Shown piece by piece: positions 28,429-40,205 of a stretch of 64,000 bases of DNA. The position numbers were made by a program, and so were the translations under genes. This DNA is from Bartonella tamiae Th239 (lineage in GTDB: Bacteria; Pseudomonadota; Alphaproteobacteria; Rhizobiales; Rhizobiaceae), in NCBI RefSeq assembly GCF_000278275.1, contig NZ_JH725147.1, positions 1,557,063-1,621,062 of the forward strand, given 5' to 3'. The notes beneath the pieces are model-generated. The model was not told the DNA's origin. It made no database searches and saw only the letters and a program-made list of their open reading frames with translations. Every line of letters begins with the position of its first letter. Position 1 is the stretch's first letter.

Positions 28429-31400
28429 ATGAAAATCGTACGCCATTTCACTGAAGAGGGGCAGTCTCCTTACGCAAAAATTCCATTTCGCCAAGCGACA
28501 AGTGAAATTAAAAATCCTGATGGATCAATTGTATTTCGTTTGGAAAATATCAATGTGCCAGATCAATATAGTCAAGTTGCTGCCGATATTTTGGCGCAAA
28601 AATATTTTCGTAAAGCTGGTGTACCCAAAGCTTTAAAAAAGGTTGAAGAAAATAGTGTTCCCTCATGGTTATGGCGTTCTGTTGCTGATGAAAGTCTTTT
28701 AGAAAATTATTCTTTTAATGAGCGTTACGGATCTGAAATGGATGCGCGACAAGTTTTTGATCGCCTCGCAGGAACTTGGACATATTGGGGATGGAAAGGT
28801 GGATATTTTGATAGCGAAACAGATGCATTGAGTTTTCGCGATGAACTTGCCTATATGTTGGCCACACAACGTGTTGCTCCTAACAGCCCGCAATGGTTTA
28901 ATACTGGTCTTCATTGGGCATATGGCATTGATGGCCCAGGACAAGGTCATTTTTATGTTGATTGGCAAACTGGCAAATTAACAAAATCAAAATCTTCCTA
29001 TGAACATCCACAACCTCATGCCTGCTTTATTCAATCCGTTGCAGATGACCTTGTTAATGAAGGCGGCATCATGGATTTATGGGTCCGAGAAGCACGTTTA
29101 TTTAAATATGGTTCTGGAACAGGATCTAACTTCTCACATCTTCGCGGTGAAGGCGAAAATTTATCAGGCGGCGGCAAATCATCTGGTTTAATGAGTTTTT
29201 TAAAAATTGGTGATCGTGCTGCTGGAGCCATTAAGTCAGGTGGCACAACGCGACGCGCTGCCAAAATGGTCGTAGTTGATATTGATCATCCTGACATTGA
29301 AAGTTACATCGATTGGAAAGTGCACGAAGAACAAAAAGTTGCAGCGCTTGTTACGGGCTCGAAAATTGTTAAAAAACATTTAACTGAAATTATGAAAGCA
29401 TGTGTTAATTGTGAAGCTGACAATGGTGATTGTTTTGATCCCAACAAAAATCCTGCACTAAAAAGAGAAATCAAAGCAGCCAAAAAGAATCAAGTTCCAG
29501 AAAATTATGTACAAAGAGTGATTCAATTTGCTCGTCAAGGCTATAGAGATTTATCATTTTCAACTTATGATACAGATTGGGATTCTGAAGCTTATTTGAC
29601 CGTATCAGGACAAAATTCAAACAATTCTGTCTCGCTAAAAGATGAATTTCTTCGCGCCGTTGAAAACAATGCGTCTTGGGATTTAATCCGTCGCACGGAT
29701 GGTAAAGTTCATAAAACGTTGAAAGCTCGAGATTTATGGGATCAAATTTCTTATGCTGCTTGGGCATCGGCTGATCCTGGTCTTCATTTTAATACAACGA
29801 TGAATGATTGGCACACCTCACCAGCCGGTGGCTCTATCCGCGCATCAAACCCTTGTTCTGAATATATGTTTCTTGATGATACCGCCTGCAATTTGGCTTC
29901 CATTAATTTGTTAATGTATCGCAATAAAGATGGTTCTTTTGACCTTAACGCCTATGAACATACGGTTCGTCTTTGGACGATGGTTTTAGAAATTTCTGTT
30001 ATGATGGCACAATTTCCTTCAAAAGAAATTGCGCGTTTATCCTATGATTATCGCACACTTGGTCTTGGATATGCCAATATTGGTGGCTTGTTAATGACAT
30101 CTGGTATTCCTTACGATTCAAACACTGGACGCGCAATATGCGGTGCGCTGACGGCTATTATGACAGGTATATCTTATGCAACATCTGCCGAAATGGCAAA
30201 AGAATTAGGGGCATTTGCGCAATATTCAGCCAATAAGGATACGATGTTACGCGTTATTCGTAATCATCGACGGGCGGCCTATGGAGAAACAAGCGGTTAT
30301 GAATCTTTAGCTGTGAATCCTGTCGCCTTAATAAGCAATGATTGCCCTGATCAGGATATGATTATTCGTGCCAGAAAAGCATGGGATAAAGCCTTAGAAC
30401 TCGGGGAAGTTTACGGTTTTAGAAATGCTCAATCCACGGTTATTGCTCCAACAGGAACAATTGGGCTTATTATGGATTGTGACACAACAGGAATTGAACC
30501 TGATTTTGCTTTGGTAAAGTTTAAAAAACTTGCAGGCGGTGGATATTTTAAAATTATCAACCGTGCCGTTCCTGAAGCGTTGCGTAGTTTAGGGTATAGT
30601 GAAAGTGAAATCGGAGAAATTGAAGCTTATGCAGTAGGACATGGTAATATTAATCAAGCCCCAGCAATTAATCCCTCTTCACTCAAATCAAAAGGATTTG
30701 ATGATGATAAAATTGAAACGATTAATTCCGCTCTTAAAAATGCATTTGATATTAAATTTGTTTTTAATAAATGGACTTTAGGTGAAGAATTTTGCACATC
30801 GGTATTAAATTTTTCTTCAGAACAGTTAGATGATTTTTCATTTGATATGCTCAGTGCGCTTGGTTTTTCAAAAAAAGATATTGAAATGGCAAATGTCCAT
30901 GTCTGTGGAGCGATGACCCTAGAAGGCGCTCCACATTTGAAAAAAGAGGATTATCCTGTATTTGATTGTGCAAACGCGTGCGGAAAAATAGGTAAACGGT
31001 ATCTTTCTGTAGAAAGCCACATTCGTATGATGGCGGCCGCTCAACCCTTCATTTCAGGTGCAATTTCAAAAACAATTAATATGCCCAATGACGCTACGGT
31101 CGAAGATTGCGCCAATGCGTATATGCTATCTTGGAAACTCGCTTTAAAAGCGAATGCGCTTTACCGGGATGGTTCAAAACTTTCTCAACCTTTAAATGCG
31201 TCGCTTATTGCTGATGATGAAGATGATGATGCATTTGAAACATTTATTGAACAGCCTATGGCGGCTCGTGCAACAGCACTTACAGAAAAATTTGTTGAAA
31301 AAATAGTTGAGAAAGTTGTCCATGTTCGTGATAAACTTCCAAATAGACGTCAAGGATACACACAAAAAGCTATTGTCGGCGGACATAAAGTTTATTTAAG

Positions 31401-32178
31401 AACAGGTGAATTTGGCGATGGACGGTTAGGCGAAATTTTCATTGATATGCATAAGGAAGGAGCAGCTTTCCGTGCAATGATGAATAATTTTGCTATTGCC
31501 GTATCGCTTGGTTTACAATATGGTGTACCACTTGAAGAATATGTGGATGCTTTCACATTTACAAAGTTTGAACCAGCAGGAATGGTTCAAGGAAATGATG
31601 CTATTAAAAACGCAACATCTATTCTTGATTATGTATTCCGTGAATTGGCTGTTTCATATCTTGGGCGCAATGATTTAGCCCATGTGGATATATCAGACTT
31701 TTCCAATACGGCCTTAGGAAAAGGCGTTAAAGAAGGAAAAACAAATCTTATTTCCACGGGTTGGACACGCGGTTATAAACCAACAATGACCACCAGCCAA
31801 CCATCAGAACAGAAAAACAGCTCTACTGTTTCAAATACAAAGGGTCATTCAAATATCACAACTTTAAAAACTGCACATAATTTATCTTCTGCCTATACTC
31901 ATGACCAAGCAGCCACAGCACTTAAGCAAGATTATGAGGAAAATCATGACACAGATATCGATGATTTGTTCAGTGATGTCACGCAACAAAAGGTAAATTC
32001 TACTAAAACTGAAAGTGATTTAGATTTAAGCAAAAAGCGCAATGCTGATCGTCGTATGCAAGCACTTATGCAAGGTTATACAGGGGATATGTGTATGGAA
32101 TGTCAGAATTTTACCATGGTCCGTAATGGTACATGTTTAAAATGTGATACATGTGGTGCCACAAGTGGCTGTAGTTAA
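28429..32178 (+). CDS. nrdJ: Adenosylcobalamin-dependent ribonucleotide reductase, class II
   Basis: Reduces ribonucleotides to deoxyribonucleotides using B12, without oxygen dependence. The 1249-residue protein is typical of the large NrdJ subclass. It shows [18 protein letters not shown], the active-site segment [19 protein letters not shown] (about residues 472-490) and the finger-loop [21 protein letters not shown]. The TSCPD domain begins near residue 985. A C-terminal cysteine cluster ([17 protein letters not shown]) acts in thioredoxin-type reduction. A degenerate linker of about 80 residues precedes the cluster. GGATAGG lies before the ATG. It is preceded by a predicted NrdR box and followed by a strong terminator, so it is monocistronic. 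Confidence 0.97.
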   Translation: MKIVRHFTEEGQSPYAKIPFRQATSEIKNPDGSIVFRLENINVPDQYSQVAADILAQKYFRKAGVPKALKKVEENSVPSWLWRSVADESLLENYSFNERYGSEMDARQVFDRLAGTWTYWGWKGGYFDSETDALSFRDELAYMLATQRVAPNSPQWFNTGLHWAYGIDGPGQGHFYVDWQTGKLTKSKSSYEHPQPHACFIQSVADDLVNEGGIMDLWVREARLFKYGSGTGSNFSHLRGEGENLSGGGKSSGLMSFLKIGDRAAGAIKSGGTTRRAAKMVVVDIDHPDIESYIDWKVHEEQKVAALVTGSKIVKKHLTEIMKACVNCEADNGDCFDPNKNPALKREIKAAKKNQVPENYVQRVIQFARQGYRDLSFSTYDTDWDSEAYLTVSGQNSNNSVSLKDEFLRAVENNASWDLIRRTDGKVHKTLKARDLWDQISYAAWASADPGLHFNTTMNDWHTSPAGGSIRASNPCSEYMFLDDTACNLASINLLMYRNKDGSFDLNAYEHTVRLWTMVLEISVMMAQFPSKEIARLSYDYRTLGLGYANIGGLLMTSGIPYDSNTGRAICGALTAIMTGISYATSAEMAKELGAFAQYSANKDTMLRVIRNHRRAAYGETSGYESLAVNPVALISNDCPDQDMIIRARKAWDKALELGEVYGFRNAQSTVIAPTGTIGLIMDCDTTGIEPDFALVKFKKLAGGGYFKIINRAVPEALRSLGYSESEIGEIEAYAVGHGNINQAPAINPSSLKSKGFDDDKIETINSALKNAFDIKFVFNKWTLGEEFCTSVLNFSSEQLDDFSFDMLSALGFSKKDIEMANVHVCGAMTLEGAPHLKKEDYPVFDCANACGKIGKRYLSVESHIRMMAAAQPFISGAISKTINMPNDATVEDCANAYMLSWKLALKANALYRDGSKLSQPLNASLIADDEDDDAFETFIEQPMAARATALTEKFVEKIVEKVVHVRDKLPNRRQGYTQKAIVGGHKVYLRTGEFGDGRLGEIFIDMHKEGAAFRAMMNNFAIAVSLGLQYGVPLEEYVDAFTFTKFEPAGMVQGNDAIKNATSILDYVFRELAVSYLGRNDLAHVDISDFSNTALGKGVKEGKTNLISTGWTRGYKPTMTTSQPSEQKNSSTVSNTKGHSNITTLKTAHNLSSAYTHDQAATALKQDYEENHDTDIDDLFSDVTQQKVNSTKTESDLDLSKKRNADRRMQALMQGYTGDMCMECQNFTMVRNGTCLKCDTCGATSGCS

Positions 32179-32202
32179 ACTTTAATTCTGGTCATATTGA
32201 GA

Positions 32203-32231
32203 AAATGGCCTCTCCTCGAGAGGTCATTTTT
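32203..32231 (+). terminator. Rho-independent terminator after nrdJ
   Basis: A long stem (AAATGGCCTCT with AGAGGTCATTT, one G-U pair) and a 5-base loop are followed by a T-run. It lies 25 bases after the nrdJ stop. Confidence 0.8.
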
Positions 32232-32299
32232 ACGTTTATTATGTTATGTTTTTGGAGTATCTCATCATTCTATAGTTACATGATTGATTTATACTTTAA

Positions 32300-32794
32300 T
32301 TAAGCAAAAAGATGTGGACTGTCTGAAACAACTTTTTCACGGGCTTTTTGTAAATGTTCAATAATTCTATCGATATTTGAAGATGCACCTGGTAAAACTG
32401 TATCTTTATCCTGAAATTTTAACGTTTGAGCTGAACGTTCATTGATTGATCTAATTTCCTGCATCAATAAACGTCCTGTTTCGTTTATTTTACAATCAAT
32501 TTTGCTATTATGATCATCAAAAGTTTTTAAAATTTTTTTTAAAATATGTTCATTTTTTTGGCGTGTCTTATATTCCAAAATCAAAGCCAAAGAGATATGA
32601 TCTAATTGTGTTTTTAAATCATCTAAAGTATGTGTCAAACGCGGTTCATCTTTTTGCGTATTTTCTCTTAAATGCGCTAATTCAAATTGCATATCGAGAA
32701 GTCGCTCGGCAAATTTATAAAGATTTTGCGCGTCTTCTTTTAAACTTTTTTTTATTTCTGATGAACTCGAATTTAACGGATTATATTCACGCAT
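32300..32794 (-). CDS. Hypothetical coiled-coil protein
   Basis: A 164-residue charged protein with no signal peptide, membrane segment or recognised domain. Residues 15-135 are almost entirely helical with heptad-like leucines (FAERLLDMQFELAHLREN, then LDDLKTQLDHISLALILEYKTRQ), suggesting a coiled coil, and a short helix near 140-155 follows. GAGG about 8 bases before the ATG supports expression. It is the third gene of a minus-strand group behind a lipoprotein hydrolase and a periplasmic protein. I do not recognise a family. It could act in the cytoplasm as a scaffold, but that is only inference. Confidence 0.7.
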   Translation of the reverse strand: MREYNPLNSSSSEIKKSLKEDAQNLYKFAERLLDMQFELAHLRENTQKDEPRLTHTLDDLKTQLDHISLALILEYKTRQKNEHILKKILKTFDDHNSKIDCKINETGRLLMQEIRSINERSAQTLKFQDKDTVLPGASSNIDRIIEHLQKAREKVVSDSPHLFA

Positions 32795-32878
32795 GCAGGA
32801 TACCTCATTTAAAATTCTTTATCCCACTATTCTTTTTAAATTAAGAGGATTCGCGTAAATAATTCTTTAATAAGAAAT

Positions 32879-34081
32879 TTAATTTTTCTGATTTGACATT
32901 ATTTTTAAATTTAATTGGCGAATAAATTGCTTTTGATTTAACTTTCCGGAAATTGCAAGCATAATTAGAGATAGCTTTTTCATTGGTTTTGAGGATATTT
33001 CTAAAGAAACTGGATTAAGAAGATAATCATTAATTGCATCATGAGCTTCTTGGGCAAATGATGTCTCTTTAGCAAATGACAACCATCCGGGTAAATTGTC
33101 ATTCCAGTTTTTTTTCAATTCTTCATTTGTAAGATTATCTCGACGCGCTTCAACCTGTATAAGTTTTTGGGTGAAAGAGCGATCATCAAATCGTACATGC
33201 CCGCCATAAAAATTATATCTTTGGATTTGCCCAATCATACCTAAAATCATTCGTGATGTTGAAACATTGCCGCGTCCATTCTCTCTTTGAAGAGTCACTA
33301 TAGTCAACAATGATTCCAGTGTCATACCGTCCATTTTAAAGGAACCTGTTAAATGCCCCCCATTATCAAGAGAAAGTGCAAAATTTTTAAGATCCATCAC
33401 TGATTGGTCCCCCCCATAAGCTCCTTCCATACGAAGATTGCCTGTGGCTTGACCATAGCCCATAGCCATAAAATCAGTTCGTGTTGATCCTTCGGGAAAA
33501 TTTGAAACATGAACAGTAACTTTAGTAACAGCAATTGAAAAGGAAATGGGATTTTGACGAATAGAGGGACGCAATGAAATGACACCATTTTCAAGTCGGC
33601 CTAATATTTTTTTACGCCAATCCGTTAAAAATATTTGCTTAAATTGACCTTTAGAATATTGAAACCCAATATTTTGATTAAAAAGTCCTTTATTTGGAGG
33701 CAAAATAACGTTGTATAAAACAATATTTTGTGCATCAATGTTACTTCCTTCATAAAGATAATGAATAGAAGCTATATCCATCTTTTTAATTGCATAATCA
33801 CGATTGGTTTCAGAAATACCAGAAAATTTTACAGCTTTAAGAGAAGTGTCTGGAGAAAGAGCACTTCCCTTTATGGTGAGTTCATCAATAAAGACATCAT
33901 TTCCTTGTTGTTTTACGCCATGTAAACGAACACTGACATCCTTTCCAAAAGACTGAGAAAGACGTAGCAAAAAAGCATCTTGGTTTTTCACAACACTATG
34001 CGCATAGTGAGTTTGAAAGACCAGGCCAATAATTATAATCGTGACGCTCCACAATGTTTTGATAGCATGAATTTTATACAT
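32879..34081 (-). CDS. Conserved periplasmic protein of unknown function
   Basis: About 400 residues with an N-terminal signal peptide (hydrophobic stretch about residues 8-24, cleavage near HYAHS). The body is beta-rich with repeated strand patterns (IDELTIKGSAL, VKFSGISE, AQNIVLYNVILP, GSFKMDGMTLESL) and recalls proteins that describe layered 'fun/AsmA-like' beta sheets, but no domain is certain. The longest frame begins at a TTG (34117); the ATG at 34081 is more economical, though without a good ribosome site. It lies between a lipoprotein hydrolase and a coiled-coil gene on one strand, probably one transcript. Confidence 0.7.
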   Translation of the reverse strand: MYKIHAIKTLWSVTIIIIGLVFQTHYAHSVVKNQDAFLLRLSQSFGKDVSVRLHGVKQQGNDVFIDELTIKGSALSPDTSLKAVKFSGISETNRDYAIKKMDIASIHYLYEGSNIDAQNIVLYNVILPPNKGLFNQNIGFQYSKGQFKQIFLTDWRKKILGRLENGVISLRPSIRQNPISFSIAVTKVTVHVSNFPEGSTRTDFMAMGYGQATGNLRMEGAYGGDQSVMDLKNFALSLDNGGHLTGSFKMDGMTLESLLTIVTLQRENGRGNVSTSRMILGMIGQIQRYNFYGGHVRFDDRSFTQKLIQVEARRDNLTNEELKKNWNDNLPGWLSFAKETSFAQEAHDAINDYLLNPVSLEISSKPMKKLSLIMLAISGKLNQKQFIRQLNLKIMSNQKN

Positions 34082-34138
34082 TTTTAAAACGCATGATTGG
34101 ATCTTTTTCAAAGACAATGGAATAATTATTTTCTTAAA

Positions 34139-35320
34139 CTAATCACCAATTGAAGAAATAAGACGTGCAGGCGTATAAAGGATAAGATTTGTTGTGCCTT
34201 TTAAAATATTACCACCATCTGCCAATATAGCTTCCGCCCCTGTCTGTTCAGTACCCTTCATAATTGTTGATGCAAGAGAACCATCTGAAGAAAGTGCCAT
34301 CAGTGTAGGTGAAGATGCAAAAACATTATGTGCACCACCATCAACATCTGAAAGATCAAGAACAGCAATTCCATTACTTTGTAATAGCTCAATACTTGAA
34401 CCGTCACCAACACGGGAATGGCCACCTGTCAAACGTCCAGAAACTGCTAATGCTGTATCAGAACGGGAAACTAAAACAGCGGTTGGTTGAGGCATCCGCT
34501 TTATATCTTTGAGCTGACGCTCAAAGACATCAACATCAATATCGGGCGCCGCCATTAAATAACTCGAAATGCGATCAATAGTACTTTGTTTCCCTTTAAG
34601 CGCTAAACTTCGTAATGCTTCCATAGTTACGTAATTGCCCATAGAATGAGCAACCACAGTTATTTGATCAGCATCTGTTTCGCTTAATAATGTTAATAAA
34701 TCAGCCAAACCATCTCGAGCAAAATCGGCGCTATCACGATCATACACATATAATGCAAGCGAACCACCTGATGGCCAAGCATAATGTACGGTTACCGCAT
34801 CTAGCGAATAATCATATGAAAATTGTGCCGCTCTAAATGTACTATCGGCAAAATTATTATTATAACCGTGAATAAAAAGAAAAATTTCACGTTTTCCACG
34901 AGGTTTCTTATCTAAGGCAACATTTAATTGTTGCTTAAATGATGATGCTCCATCATATTTTTGAAGGGAAACAGCGGCAAAATATTTTTTAAAATCCGGT
35001 CTATAACCATTTGTTTCCACCAACCCTTTTTCATGCTCTTGCGGTATACCAACATCCACGCGGTTATAATTAACTTTGGGTGAGCGCATACTCCCATAAG
35101 GCATAGAATAATTATCTTGCTCCTTTCTACTGGTTGCAACGTACACTGGAATAATAGCCTTTGGTAATGATGGCTTATCAATTGCCGCTTCACGCGCAGC
35201 AGTCATAGAAGGAGTTGCATTTTTCCCATGCCATAAAACGGCACGAGGCCCACCACAAGCGCTTAAAGCAACAGCAAAAAAAATCATTACAAGAAGTGTA
35301 AGAGTATGGTTTTTTTTCAT
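34139..35320 (-). CDS. Alpha/beta hydrolase (DUF900) lipoprotein
   Basis: A 393-residue predicted lipoprotein: signal peptide ending ALSACGG (Cys22). The DUF900 hydrolase domain (about residues 55-330) has EIFLFIHGYNNNF, the nucleophile elbow VVAHSMGNYVTMEAL, an AAPDIDVDVF acid region and a late histidine in GGAHNVFASSP, so the catalytic triad appears complete. Substrate is unknown; by context an envelope lipid or ester is possible. It is the first gene of a three-gene minus-strand group. The lipobox cysteine makes outer- or inner-membrane attachment likely. Confidence 0.85.
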   Translation of the reverse strand: MKKNHTLTLLVMIFFAVALSACGGPRAVLWHGKNATPSMTAAREAAIDKPSLPKAIIPVYVATSRKEQDNYSMPYGSMRSPKVNYNRVDVGIPQEHEKGLVETNGYRPDFKKYFAAVSLQKYDGASSFKQQLNVALDKKPRGKREIFLFIHGYNNNFADSTFRAAQFSYDYSLDAVTVHYAWPSGGSLALYVYDRDSADFARDGLADLLTLLSETDADQITVVAHSMGNYVTMEALRSLALKGKQSTIDRISSYLMAAPDIDVDVFERQLKDIKRMPQPTAVLVSRSDTALAVSGRLTGGHSRVGDGSSIELLQSNGIAVLDLSDVDGGAHNVFASSPTLMALSSDGSLASTIMKGTEQTGAEAILADGGNILKGTTNLILYTPARLISSIGD

Positions 35321-35748
35321 ATAAATACCTTAAATAGTACACACCAAGTCATAAATGCCTTAGCGTTTCTTGCTATTTTTACTTTTTGAAAATTATCTTT
35401 TAACGTTAAAATCTAAAACTGCGATTTTAGAATTCTTGAAAACTTTCAAAATAAAATTAAATTTAATTCATTGGTATGGCTATACGAAAATTATCAGCAC
35501 TTTCCAACCTTAATGATTGATTAACAGTGCATGATTTTACAATTTTTATTGCAGAGTGATATTTAAGTCATAAACTGCACTCTATTTAATACTTTGTTTT
35601 TTTAAGAAATTAAGTATTGAATAATGCACAAAAAACAGCTCACTTATCAAATGAAACACTTAATATTTCAAACGATCCAATATATGGCTAAAACTAAGAA
35701 TCACTCTTTTTTAAAAACTCTTCATCGCGCAATACGTCATATATTTAA
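35321..35748. other. Intergenic region before the DUF900 lipoprotein gene
   Basis: A 428-base AT-rich region without a credible gene. A 6-bp AGAGTG/CACTCT inverted repeat (about 35553-35583) with a 20-base loop is the only structure I noticed. It lies between the end of the repeated-module protein gene and the start of the hydrolase gene on the same strand. Confidence 0.45.
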
Positions 35749-36759
35749 TTAATCAATAGACTCATCAAATTGTTGAAGATTTTGTGAATTTGCAAGGATG
35801 TCAATATTTTCATCATGACCTGATGTTACAGAAAAAGCCTTTTGATAAAGCTGATCTTTGTTTTTAGCGATCGCTAAATAATCACCTTCGGCTAGAATCA
35901 AAGATGTATAAGCACCAACTGTTTCACGCACTATATCGCCTGAGTCATTTGTGATAGACCAACTTGTATCAGCAAGCGCTTCACCACCTTCTTGTCGGAT
36001 TAATTTCAAAGTCACCTGTGCTGCATGATGCTGCACACTTGCTTCAGTTATTTTACCAGCATCAACAGGCACATCAGTGCGTGAAATTGCATTCGCTGAA
36101 CCATAGTTTGAAACAATATGATACGTCCCTGCTTTTAAACGTGTTACATCACCAGATTTTACACCAGATAAAACCAATGCATTATCATTATTCTCACTAC
36201 CATCAGAATATATGGTGAAGCTTAAATTTTGTTCATTAATTTTACCTTCAGGCATTGTTGCATATAATTGCAAACCTCCGGCATTAAGAACAAAGTTTTC
36301 TGATAAAGGATCTCCTTCATTTAAGGTAATTCGCCGAATGGCATCAGCACGGCCAAAACCTACATGAACAATGTAACTCCCCGGAATAAGATTAAAATGA
36401 GCGCTCCCACCAGCAAATTCTGCAACCAAGCTCAATTTATTATCAACACCAAGAACGGGTTCGTATATTTGCCATACCAAGCCATTTTTTATATTTTCAC
36501 CATCATCCGTTAGGCGTGCATTTAACAAGAGCTCCTCACCCACTTTCTGGTTTTGATTTTGAGGATTAAGAGGATCTGAAAATGGCGTCATTCCAGGAAT
36601 AACGGGACTTTGCTCGGTATTTGATTGTGGAAATGTTAAATTAAGATTTTGGATCGATTCTTGTGCATAAACTGGACGACAAAAAAGCAAAAACACAAGA
36701 CACATAACAAGACAAATAACAAAATTTAAGCGTTTTTGATTAAAATGTCTTTTTTGCAT
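35749..36759 (-). CDS. Periplasmic protein with three Ig-like repeated modules
   Basis: A 336-residue secreted protein; the signal peptide is cleaved near VYAQE (residues 30-33). After a low-complexity Pro/Asn/Gln-rich linker (40-75), three related modules of about 85 residues follow. Each contains an L.pGsY-type turn and a following R.I.L..G strand (about 124-150, 208-236, 288-316). This suggests tandem beta-sandwich domains. No catalytic motif is evident. It lies 38 bases after erpA on the same strand, a conserved neighbourhood in related genomes as far as I recall. The function is unknown; an envelope-binding role is inference. Confidence 0.75.
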   Translation of the reverse strand: MQKRHFNQKRLNFVICLVMCLVFLLFCRPVYAQESIQNLNLTFPQSNTEQSPVIPGMTPFSDPLNPQNQNQKVGEELLLNARLTDDGENIKNGLVWQIYEPVLGVDNKLSLVAEFAGGSAHFNLIPGSYIVHVGFGRADAIRRITLNEGDPLSENFVLNAGGLQLYATMPEGKINEQNLSFTIYSDGSENNDNALVLSGVKSGDVTRLKAGTYHIVSNYGSANAISRTDVPVDAGKITEASVQHHAAQVTLKLIRQEGGEALADTSWSITNDSGDIVRETVGAYTSLILAEGDYLAIAKNKDQLYQKAFSVTSGHDENIDILANSQNLQQFDESID

Positions 36760-36797
36760 GTTCTATTTAACCTTTTAGGATCTTAAATATCATAAGT

Positions 36798-37124
36798 TTA
36801 TATTGAAAAGCTTGTACCACAGCCACAAGACGATACGGCATTAGGATTATTTATTTGAAACGACTGCCCCATCAGATCATCCACAAAATCTATTTGAGAA
36901 CCTTCCATAAAAGGTAAAGAAAGAGAATCTATATATATGATTGCTCCATCTTTCATAATAACTAGATCATCCTCATGCGGATTCTCACAGACGAGATCAT
37001 AACGATAAGAAAATCCGGAACACCCTCCCCCCTCAACAGAGATGCGTAAGGCATTTTTATTAGATTCATTTTTTAAAATGCGTGCAATACGTGCAATCGC
37101 TGATTTCGAAACTTCAATAGACAT
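36798..37124 (-). CDS. erpA: A-type iron-sulfur carrier (ErpA/HesB family)
   Basis: A 108-residue carrier that receives Fe-S clusters from the Suf machinery and passes them to apo-enzymes. The three ligand cysteines are present, in GGGCSGFSY (Cys35) and SCGCGTSFSI (two cysteines near residues 101 and 103). AAGGA precedes the ATG. It is divergent from dgt across about 90 bases. It is the only A-type carrier in the window, as the suf cluster at 51-57 kb lacks sufA. The naming ErpA versus IscA is by position and pattern. Confidence 0.9.
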   Translation of the reverse strand: MSIEVSKSAIARIARILKNESNKNALRISVEGGGCSGFSYRYDLVCENPHEDDLVIMKDGAIIYIDSLSLPFMEGSQIDFVDDLMGQSFQINNPNAVSSCGCGTSFSI

Positions 37125-37214
37125 TTTATGACATCCTTGCTTTCAACCGAATGGAAGAACAGTTATAATAATTTCGATATACGTTAAATTTAAGACGTGA
37201 TAGGAAAACTTGCA

Positions 37215-38417
37215 ATGGATATTGATAAAATTGGCTTTGGTTATACAACGCGTGCACCTTATGCAAGTGATCCCAATAAGAATGCTCGACGTCTAATTGT
37301 AGAAAAAGAAAGTTTAACACGCACCCCCTTTCAACGCGATCGTGATCGTATCATTCATTCCAACGCATTTCGTCGGTTAAAACATAAAACACAAGTTTTT
37401 ATCGCACATGAAGGAGATCATTATCGTACACGCCTTACGCATACTATTGAGGTCTCACAAATTGCACGCGCCATTGCACGCGCATTAAAGCTTGATGAAG
37501 ATCTTGCTGAAGCTATTGCTCTTGTTCATGACTTTGGGCATACGCCATTTGGACATGCAGGCGAAGATGCACTCAATGCCATGATGAAACCCTATGGCGG
37601 GTTTGATCATAATGTACAAGGGTTACGCATTGTAACAAAACTTGAAAATCGTTATCCAATGTTTGATGGTCTCAATTTAACTTGGGCAACCTTGGAGGGG
37701 TTAGTAAAACATAATGGTCCTTTAATAGGTAAATATACACATCATTCTACTCTTCATGATGATATAAAAATATTCAATGCAAATTTTGATTTACATTTGG
37801 ATACATTTGCCAGTCTTGAAGCACAATGTGCCGCCATTGCTGATGACATTGCTTATAACGCGCATGATATTGATGATGGTTTACGTGCTCATCTTCTCAC
37901 ACTTCATCAACTTGAAGACGTTCCTATATTATCTGATATTTTAAATGAAATACATTCTGACCACCCCACACTTGATGATACAAAAATAGGATATGAATTG
38001 GTAAGACGGCTTATCACTTTAATGGTTGAAGATGTTATCACTCAAGCTTTAAAAAATATTACGAAATACAATTTTATAAATATCACTGATGTTTATCGTG
38101 CGACAGAACCTACTGTCGTTTTTTCGAAAGGATTATCGAAAAAAGAAAAAATTTTAAAAAAATTTCTTTTTGATAATCTTTATTTTCATCAAAAAGTTCA
38201 ATCTGATCGTATAAAAGCAGAAAATATTGTAACTTCTCTTTTTCAATATTTTATGAAAGATCCTTCCGCTATGAGTGAAGAATGGCATGAAAAAGCGATG
38301 GTTGCTCAAGAAATTGATCTTGCGCGAATTATATCAGACTTTTTATCTGGCATGACGGACAATTTTGCTTTACGTCACTATCAACGTTTGTTTCATCAAG
38401 CGTCAAACCTGGCTTAA
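37215..38417 (+). CDS. dgt: dGTP triphosphohydrolase-like HD protein
   Basis: Hydrolyses dGTP or other dNTPs to the nucleoside and triphosphate, by family. The HD metal site shows as [21 protein letters not shown] and [17 protein letters not shown]. The later [15 protein letters not shown] (about residues 213-227) completes the pattern. The frame is open from a GTG at 37197, but the ATG at 37215 with AGGA upstream is preferred, giving 400 residues. It is divergent from erpA and followed by argS after 30 bases, the usual rhizobial order. Confidence 0.93.
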   Translation: MDIDKIGFGYTTRAPYASDPNKNARRLIVEKESLTRTPFQRDRDRIIHSNAFRRLKHKTQVFIAHEGDHYRTRLTHTIEVSQIARAIARALKLDEDLAEAIALVHDFGHTPFGHAGEDALNAMMKPYGGFDHNVQGLRIVTKLENRYPMFDGLNLTWATLEGLVKHNGPLIGKYTHHSTLHDDIKIFNANFDLHLDTFASLEAQCAAIADDIAYNAHDIDDGLRAHLLTLHQLEDVPILSDILNEIHSDHPTLDDTKIGYELVRRLITLMVEDVITQALKNITKYNFINITDVYRATEPTVVFSKGLSKKEKILKKFLFDNLYFHQKVQSDRIKAENIVTSLFQYFMKDPSAMSEEWHEKAMVAQEIDLARIISDFLSGMTDNFALRHYQRLFHQASNLA

Positions 38418-38447
38418 AAGACAGTTGTAATTAAACGGATTTCTATA

Positions 38448-40205
38448 ATGAACATATTTAATATCTTCGAAAATAAAATTAAAAAATTATTACAAGACTC
38501 TGATATTAAAGATACAAATGGTGGTTTTTTAAATTTGGATCGTATCACTGTTGAAGCTCCTAGAGATTCTTCTCATGGTGATTTATCAACAAATGCTGCA
38601 ATGGTTTTATCCAAATCTGTTGGCATGAATCCGCGTATGCTTGCCCAAAAAATTGTCCCATTATTAAAGAACGATCCCCAAATTCAATCCGTTACAATTG
38701 CTGGTCCGGGGTTTATTAATCTTCAACTGAATGATGAATTTTGGCGCCTGACACTTGGTGATATTCTTGATAAAGGATTAAACTATGGTCGCTCTACAAT
38801 GGGTGCCAATAAAAAGGTCAATGTGGAATATGTATCTGCAAATCCAACTGGCCCAATGCATGTTGGGCATTGCAGAGGTGCGGTTATCGGAGATGTTTTA
38901 GCAAATCTACTCGCTTTTTCAGGATATGATGTTGTTAAGGAATATTATATTAACGATGCGGGAGGTCAGATTGAGGTTTTGGCACAATCTGTTTTTTTGC
39001 GGTATAAAGAAGCATTAGGTGAAAATATTGGTTCAATACCGAATGGTCTTTATCCAGGTGATTATCTTATTCAATTAGGGAAATCACTGGCAAACGAATT
39101 CGGTGACACATTAATCAATATGGCTGAGGATGAACGTTTGTCTCTTTTGAAAGACCGTTCGATTGAAGCAATGATGTCTATGATCCGTGATGATCTTGCA
39201 ACTTTAAATATTCATCATGATGTCTTTTTTTCCGAACGTTCTTTGCATAAGGATAATGAAAAGCTCATCCGAAATGCAATTAATGATCTTACATTAAATG
39301 GATATGTCTATAAAGGCACTTTACCACCACCAAAGGGTCAAATGCCAGAAGATTGGGAAAATCGTGAACAAACATTGTTTCGCTCGACTGACGTGGGAGA
39401 TGATCAAGATCGTCCATTAATAAAATCAGACGGATCTTACACTTATTTTGCAGCGGATGTTGCATATTTTAAAAATAAATATGATCGTCATTTTAAGGAA
39501 ATGATATATATTTTAGGCGCAGATCATGGTGGATATGTCAAAAGATTGGAAGCTGTTGCAAGGGCAATTTCTGGTGGAAACGCTCAATTAACAGCAATTT
39601 TATGCCAACTCGTAAAATTATATCGCGACGGAGAACCTGTTCGTATGTCAAAACGTGCAGGTTCGTTTGTGACATTAAGAGATGTGGTTGACGAAGTTGG
39701 GCGTGATCCAGTTCGTTTTATGATGTTATATCGTAAATCTGATGCACCCCTTGATTTTGATTTTACGAAAGTCACAGAACAATCAAAGGATAATCCAGTA
39801 TTTTATGTTCAATATGCGTGCGCGCGCTGTCATTCTGCTTTTCGAAAAGCCCAAGAATTATTGGATATAAAAGAGCCTTCACTTGACGCATTAAAAACAA
39901 ATATCCATTTGATTTCAGATGAAAGTGAAATAGCGCTTATTAAAAAATTGGCGGAATATCCAAGAATTATTGAACTTGCCGCTCTTCATCATGAGCCGCA
40001 TAGACTAGCATTTTACCTTTACGATCTGGCCTCTGCCTTGCATAGCCAATGGAATAAAGGAGTAGATAATGAGCGTTTACGTTTTATCAAGCTTAACGAT
40101 ACACAATTGTCATTAGCCAGATTGGGACTGATTCAGGCTGTGTCAGATGTGCTGTCATCGGGGCTTCAAATTATTGGAGCAGATGCTCCATCAGAAATGC
40201 GATAA
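38448..40205 (+). CDS. argS: Arginyl-tRNA synthetase
   Basis: Class I synthetase of 585 residues. Motifs seen are the N-terminal additional domain, the HIGH-equivalent HVGH in [12 protein letters not shown] (about residues 130-140), and a KMSKS-equivalent MSKRAG (about residue 400). The C-terminal DALR helices follow. It sits between dgt and the SPOR-domain gene, as in other Hyphomicrobiales, and probably shares their transcript. Confidence 0.96.
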   Translation: MNIFNIFENKIKKLLQDSDIKDTNGGFLNLDRITVEAPRDSSHGDLSTNAAMVLSKSVGMNPRMLAQKIVPLLKNDPQIQSVTIAGPGFINLQLNDEFWRLTLGDILDKGLNYGRSTMGANKKVNVEYVSANPTGPMHVGHCRGAVIGDVLANLLAFSGYDVVKEYYINDAGGQIEVLAQSVFLRYKEALGENIGSIPNGLYPGDYLIQLGKSLANEFGDTLINMAEDERLSLLKDRSIEAMMSMIRDDLATLNIHHDVFFSERSLHKDNEKLIRNAINDLTLNGYVYKGTLPPPKGQMPEDWENREQTLFRSTDVGDDQDRPLIKSDGSYTYFAADVAYFKNKYDRHFKEMIYILGADHGGYVKRLEAVARAISGGNAQLTAILCQLVKLYRDGEPVRMSKRAGSFVTLRDVVDEVGRDPVRFMMLYRKSDAPLDFDFTKVTEQSKDNPVFYVQYACARCHSAFRKAQELLDIKEPSLDALKTNIHLISDESEIALIKKLAEYPRIIELAALHHEPHRLAFYLYDLASALHSQWNKGVDNERLRFIKLNDTQLSLARLGLIQAVSDVLSSGLQIIGADAPSEMR

